DNA from: an uncultured Lachnospiraceae bacterium
GTDB lineage: Bacteria > Bacillota > Clostridia > Lachnospirales > Lachnospiraceae
Direction: 5' to 3'
Assembly (NCBI GenBank): GCA_910585075.1
Contig: CAJUED010000009.1
Location: 1-64,000 of the forward strand
Length of the DNA: 64,000 nt
Under the pieces are notes generated by a model. That model did not search any database. It was not told the DNA's origin and worked only from the letters and a program-made list of their open reading frames with translations. Positions 59,804-64,000 of the stretch are shown here, in pieces. The translations under genes were made by a program, and so were the position numbers. Numbering within the stretch: position 1 is the stretch's first letter; every line of letters begins with the position of its first letter.

Positions 59804-61253
59804 ATGACGATTGAAGAAATCATGCAGGGAGAATCAAAAAATGTCGAGTTTAAGGCAATACTGCCAAAGGATTCGTCAAAATATGTGAAAACGATTATTG
59901 CATTTGCAAATACACAGGGCGGCTGTCTGGTGATTGGTGTGGATGATGCGACACGAAAAGTTATAGGCGTGGATAGTGACTCTGCCTTTCAGGTAATGGA
60001 CAGTATTGCAAATGCTGTTGCAGATTCCTGCGTGCCACAGATTGTTCCTAACATAGAACTGCAATCGATGGAAGGACATACAATTATTGTTGTCACGGTT
60101 TTACCGGAGCCAAACAGACCATACTATTTGAGGTAAAGGGGAAAAGAAAATGGAACATTTATTCGACTGGCGGGAACTTCCAGACCTGCAAATCCTGAAA
60201 AAATTAGAGAATTGGAATTAGAAGGCGCACATATTTCATGGGATGAGCTGACGTGCATTGGATATGATGTAACGGATAAGGCGGTAGAAAAATTATGCAA
60301 TGATATTATGAGATATCGGGAAAACGCAGGATTATCCGGGCGTAAGGTAACAAGCGCCCAGATGATGAACTGGAAACTCCTGAAAAAGGTGGAAAACGCA
60401 TGGCTTGCATCGAATGCTTTCGTGCTGTTGACCTCTGATTATTTTCCGTTTTCCAAAACGCAGTGTGCCGTGTTTAAAGGAACTGAGCGAACGGTTTTCC
60501 TTGATAAGAGGGAGTATACAGGTTCCCTTCATGAGCAGATAGAGCATGCAACTGTATTTGTGCTTCGGAATATCCGGCTCGGTGCAACGATTGAAGGGCT
60601 GATTCGAAAAGAAAATTATGAACTCCCGATAGAGGCAATCCGCGAAATGATCATCAATGCACACTGTCACCGCAATCTAACGGACGCATCCTGTGTGCAG
60701 GTGGCAGTATACGATGACCGGCTGGAGGTCACATCTCCCGGCGGACTATATAATGGGCTTACCTATGCGGAAATTATGAATGGTCACTCAAAACTCAGGA
60801 ACAGAACAATTGCCAATATTTTCAACCAGATGGGGCTTATTGAAGCATGGGGAACCGGAATACGGAGAATTAAGGAAGCAGCTAAAAGCTATGGGCTTCC
60901 GGAGCCGGAATTTTTGCCTTTTGATGATATGTTCCGGGTGAATCTTTACCGTAGTCCAATGTTAGGGATAAAAGTGTCGGAGAAGCTTCGGAGAAACAAC
61001 GGAGAAGCCTCGGAGAAACGATGGAGAAGCGTCGGAGAAACAACAGAGAGAATATGCAACAGAGATAAATGATACACAAAGGAAAATTGTGGAATTATTG
61101 TCTGAGGACGCGCGGCTTTCTGCGGTAAAACTGGCGGAACAGATTGGCGTGGCGGACAGAACTGTTGAGAGCAATATCAAAAAACTTAAAGAGCAGGGAA
61201 TACTGGTACGTCATGGATCGCCAAAAAACGGATATTGGGAAGTTATGAGGTGA
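59804..61253 (+). pseudogene. Broken AlbA-type (Schlafen AlbA_2) ATP-binding regulator
   Basis: The first frame (59804-60136, RBS AGGAGG) encodes an AlbA_2 domain (GESKNVEFKAILPKDSSKYV, FANTQGGCLVIGVDD). It ends at TAA 60134-60136, but the same frame continues with GTFIRLAGTSRPANPEKIRE and an ATPase-like domain to 61072. A winged helix-turn-helix (ARLSAVKLAEQIGVADRTVE) lies in another frame to 61253. So there is one in-frame stop and one frameshift, the latter in a degenerate CGGAGAA-repeat stretch at about 60975-61045. Such proteins are widespread, possibly regulatory or defence-linked. Confidence 0.8.
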
Positions 61254-61363
61254 GAATACGGATTCATATTCCGGTGTGATGGAAAACGGGAGTTTACAGA
61301 TGAGCTGAATGAAATTGAAAAGATATACCAGATGTATTTCTGGTATGCGGGCGGATGATGCGG

Positions 61364-61396
61364 CGAGCAGGGAAAGAAGTTTTCCCTGCTCGATTT
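61364..61396. terminator. Terminator hairpin
   Basis: CGAGCAGGGAAA (61364-61375) pairs perfectly with TTTCCCTGCTCG (61381-61392), then ATTTC. A similar sequence (TTTTCCCTGCTCGATTG) is found at about 15247-15263 downstream of the Uma2 gene. Confidence 0.75.
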
Positions 61397-61403
61397 CGGT
61401 CAT

Positions 61404-61432
61404 TTTGCTATGTGGTCGCGCGACCATATAAT
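61404..61432 (+). promoter_or_regulatory. LacI-type operator inside a promoter (second module)
   Basis: TGGTCGCGCGACCA (61413-61426) palindrome with TATAAT at 61427-61432 directly after it and a weak -35 TTTGCT (61404-61409). It corresponds to the operator at 56468-56485; the half-sites GTGGTC/GACCA match and only the centre differs. Confidence 0.7.
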
Positions 61433-61587
61433 CAGGAATTGAAAAACTATGGTGTGTTCGCTATTATAAAGCTTGTAAAGACTATACAAAAGGAATAGAG
61501 AAAAATAAATTTTTTGTACTTTTTTGTGGTCTTTTGCAGAGCAGTCCTGTACACCGCAGTTTTTTCTGGAAAAGGAGGAACGGAAAC

Positions 61588-62652
61588 ATGGCCACCAGAA
61601 AAGATATTGCACAGAAGGCGGGAGTTTCGATTTCAGTAGTTTCCCGGGCCCTAAACAACAGCGGATATGTGGATGCTGAGAAGAAAAAGAAAATCCTGGA
61701 GATCGCCAAGGAGATGGATTATCATCCCAACCCGGTTGCCATGTCCCTGACAAGCCGGCGTACCAAGCAGATTTTATTTTACTGCCGGGAACTGGAAAAT
61801 GCCTTTAACATTGAAATGTATGAGGGAATGCTGGATGCGGCATATAAGCAGGGCTATATGGTAGTTATCCATGGAAAGCTGGATTTCAGCAGTATAAAGA
61901 ATACCATGGTGGATGGGTTGATTTTACCTAACGAGCATATTGCGGAGCTGTATCTGAAAGATATCGGGAAGAATTACCACCTTCCGGTTGTGACGGCTGC
62001 TTATTCGGATGTCGCTTCCTTTGAAAAATCTATCCCCACAATTGCATGTGACCTTTGGGAGGGCACCTGGAGAGTGCTGAAATACCTGCGGGAGAGAGGA
62101 CATCGCAAGATAGCGATTGTGATACCCTACAGTATACAGGCGAAAAATGCCAGAGCCCTTGCATGGTATGAGTTCATGAAAGATGAACTGAAGGATAAGA
62201 TTGGCCAGTATTATTTCGGAATTGACAGCATGGATATGCCGGATGATGAAAGGGTGATGGAGTTTCCGGAGGAGAGGGACAGGCGAAATCTTTACATACA
62301 AGAAACATTTTTTGAAAAAGGGATGCTGGGGGCAAAGATTTTCGCAGAGCGGAATTCGGACGCAACGGCTGTGATGTGTTTTAACGACGAGATAGCCCTT
62401 GGCTTTTATAAAGGCATGAGACAGCTGGGATATAAGGTTCCGGAAGACGTCTCGCTGGTAGGGATTGACGGCGTTTATTCCAGAAGATATTCGGATTTGG
62501 CCCTTACATCGCTGAGTTTAAATCCAAAGATACAGGGACAGAAATGTGTGGAGGTTTTGTTGAATATTATCAATGGCAAAAAATTTAAATATATAACCCA
62601 TGTGCCCATGAGGATACTGGAGGGAGATACGGTACGGGACTTGAGAGGTTAG
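61588..62652 (+). CDS. LacI-family transcriptional regulator (copy 2)
   Basis: 354 aa from ATG 61588 (AAAGGAGG 10 bases upstream). HTH TRKDIAQKAGVSISVVSRAL, hinge YHPNPVAMSL. Effector domain aligned over the whole length with the regulator at 56766. It is followed by a second binding-protein gene. The recognition helix is nearly identical to copy 1, so the two may bind each other's operators. Confidence 0.92.
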   Translation: MATRKDIAQKAGVSISVVSRALNNSGYVDAEKKKKILEIAKEMDYHPNPVAMSLTSRRTKQILFYCRELENAFNIEMYEGMLDAAYKQGYMVVIHGKLDFSSIKNTMVDGLILPNEHIAELYLKDIGKNYHLPVVTAAYSDVASFEKSIPTIACDLWEGTWRVLKYLRERGHRKIAIVIPYSIQAKNARALAWYEFMKDELKDKIGQYYFGIDSMDMPDDERVMEFPEERDRRNLYIQETFFEKGMLGAKIFAERNSDATAVMCFNDEIALGFYKGMRQLGYKVPEDVSLVGIDGVYSRRYSDLALTSLSLNPKIQGQKCVEVLLNIINGKKFKYITHVPMRILEGDTVRDLRG

Positions 62653-62690
62653 AAATTTATAAAATAGAAATTCTCCTGTCTTTTACAGGG

Positions 62691-62784
62691 CAAGCCGATT
62701 GCGAAGGGAGGCAGCGGCCGGCGCCGATAAGGAAGATGGTAAGGTCGTTGGCAGGCCGGTCCGCAAGGCGCGGCGGTTTGGAAG
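62691..62784 (+). repeat. Two degenerate family-A repeats
   Basis: CAAGCCGATTGCGAAGGGAG at 62691 and CAGGCCGGTCCGCAAGGCG, CGGCGGTTTGGAAG at 62752-62784 resemble the family pattern but with more changes. They lie between the LacI and binding-protein genes. Confidence 0.4.
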
Positions 62785-62827
62785 GAAAAGACGGGTTGAA
62801 TCAATAAATTAAAAAAGGAGAAAGGGT

Positions 62828-64000
62828 ATGAAAAAGAAAAACTTGAACAGATTCGTGGCAGTTGCTCTGACATTTGCAATGTCAGCATCACTGCTGGCAG
62901 GCTGTGGTGGCGGAGATGATGGCTCATCAGATTCATCAGGCGATTCAGGAAGCGCAAGCGTTGAAAACACCACGGAAGAAGAAGGACAGGCTATTGCGGC
63001 GGCAGTAGAGGAAGATCCTTCCGCTATTTCCGGAACAATTGAAGTAGGCGGATGGCCGTCAGGTGACGATGGTTTTGAAGCAGCCCTGGCAGGCTTTAAT
63101 GAGGTTTATCCCAACATTGAAGTAGAGCTTGTATTTACCGATACAACAGCTCATCATCAGGCACTGCAGACAGCTCTCACAGCCGGAACAGGTGCGGTTG
63201 ACGTGGCAATGGTTGAGGGCGCTTACATAGCACAGTACAGAGACAGTAAGGCTCTTACAGATTTAAATGCACTGGGAGCTGCTGAGCTTAAGGATGATTT
63301 CGTTGAATTTAAGTGGGATCAGGCTACATCCTCCGACGGACAGAGATTGATTGGTATTCCTTGGGATTTAGGCCCCACACTTTTCTACTACAGAACAGAC
63401 GTATTTGAAGAAGTAGGACTTCCCACATCTTCCGAAGAAGTGGCTGAACTGATGAGCACATGGGACGGTGTTATGGAAGTTGCTGAGAAAGTTTCCATTC
63501 CCGGACAGAGATGGTTCCTTCCCTCCGCTGCTTATCCTTATCAGTGGCTTTTCATCAACAGAGATTACTATGATGAAGACCTGAACCTGATTCTTGAAAG
63601 AGAAGGCGATCTTGAGTGTCTTGAAAACTGCCTTAAGATTCGTGAAAACGGCTGGGATATGAACGTTGATATGTGGAGTACGGAAGCTTACGCTGCTTAT
63701 GCGGCAGGAACTTGTGTATGCGTAGCGGCAGGTTCATGGTTCTCCGGTTTCTTCAAGACAGACATTGACCCTGACGGAGCAGGACATTGGGGTGCAATTG
63801 CTCTCCCTGCAGGCATGAGCGATACCAACTGGGGCGGTTCTTTCCTGGTTATTCCCGAGCAGTGCGAAAACAAAGAAGCTGCATGGGCATTCGTAAAATA
63901 TATGATGGCTACTACGGAAGCTCAGAACACCATGTTCAAGGCAATCGACTACTTCCCGGCTTACAAACCCGCATGGGATGCAGCACCTGAGCTTTACACA
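62828..64000 (+). CDS. Sugar ABC substrate-binding lipoprotein (copy 2), runs off the window
   Basis: Open from ATG 62828 (AGGAGAAAGGG) to the window end, 391 codons seen. Lipobox LLAGC as in copy 1; then a Gly/Asp/Ser linker and the same binding domain (ISGTIEVGGWPSGDDGFEAA, GIPWDLGPTLFYYRTDVFEE, FLPSAAYPYQWLFINRDYYD). It is a paralogue of 57970-59427. The C-terminal about 90 residues and any permease genes lie beyond 64000. Confidence 0.92.
   Translation, partial: MKKKNLNRFVAVALTFAMSASLLAGCGGGDDGSSDSSGDSGSASVENTTEEEGQAIAAAVEEDPSAISGTIEVGGWPSGDDGFEAALAGFNEVYPNIEVELVFTDTTAHHQALQTALTAGTGAVDVAMVEGAYIAQYRDSKALTDLNALGAAELKDDFVEFKWDQATSSDGQRLIGIPWDLGPTLFYYRTDVFEEVGLPTSSEEVAELMSTWDGVMEVAEKVSIPGQRWFLPSAAYPYQWLFINRDYYDEDLNLILEREGDLECLENCLKIRENGWDMNVDMWSTEAYAAYAAGTCVCVAAGSWFSGFFKTDIDPDGAGHWGAIALPAGMSDTNWGGSFLVIPEQCENKEAAWAFVKYMMATTEAQNTMFKAIDYFPAYKPAWDAAPELYT

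Overview
The window reads as chromosomal DNA of a plant-fibre- and polyphenol-using anaerobic Firmicute, most likely a Lachnospiraceae-type gut Clostridia. The basis is AGGAGG-type ribosome sites, TTGACA/TATAAT promoters, Gram-positive lipoprotein signals, YesN/YesM two-component genes, many sugar ABC transporters with lipoprotein binding proteins, and GPH, ROK, LacI and AraC families. No rRNA, tRNA, CRISPR array or prophage was seen. Species cannot be told from sequence alone.

Layout. 1-2.1 kb: two secreted lipoproteins (DUF4854-like and LprI-like). 2.3-15.0 kb: the most interesting block, all on the + strand. It holds an AraC-type response regulator, a sensor kinase with no extracellular sensor domain, a protein shaped like a tandem sugar-ABC ATPase but with its ATPase motifs gone, and a complete Rbs/Mgl-type ABC transporter. 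These are followed by a gallate-decarboxylase trio (UbiD/LpdC, UbiX/LpdB, LpdD) and a subtype-B tannase. Together they look like a system that senses and breaks down gallotannins: tannase frees gallate and the decarboxylase makes pyrogallol. 15.2-22.2 kb: Uma2-family protein, then an AT-rich maltodextrin island (LacI, GH13, binding protein, two permeases). 22.2-27.3 kb: NIF3-like protein, response regulator-GGDEF, MATE pump, ROK regulator.

27.6-39.6 kb: a GntR-controlled sugar operon with an ABC importer, a TIM-barrel isomerase, an old yellow enzyme, rhaA-type isomerase, aldo/keto reductase, a sensory-rhodopsin-transducer-like protein, a LyxK-like kinase and a UlaE-like 3-epimerase. RhaA, LyxK and UlaE together outline an L-lyxose/L-xylulose route. 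39.9-47.5 kb: DUF1703-type ATPase/nuclease, LysM/LRR-like secreted protein, heterodimeric ABC exporter. 47.6-52.9 kb: AraC regulator fused to a GH39 domain that lacks the acid/base glutamate, an esterase and a GPH symporter, probably for decorated xylo-oligosaccharides. 53-56.4 kb: broken Rpn-family nuclease between two 67-bp direct repeats, then a carboxylesterase. 56.4-64 kb: two tandem LacI plus binding-protein modules with related operators, separated by a broken AlbA-type regulator. The last gene runs off the window.

Between genes there are two repeat families. One is a ~36-bp element with about a dozen copies, often placed just after a terminator. The other is a structured leader (hairpin plus possible pseudoknot) ending in the ribosome-binding site of the next gene. 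Family assignments rest on remembered motif and sequence patterns; no database search was run.
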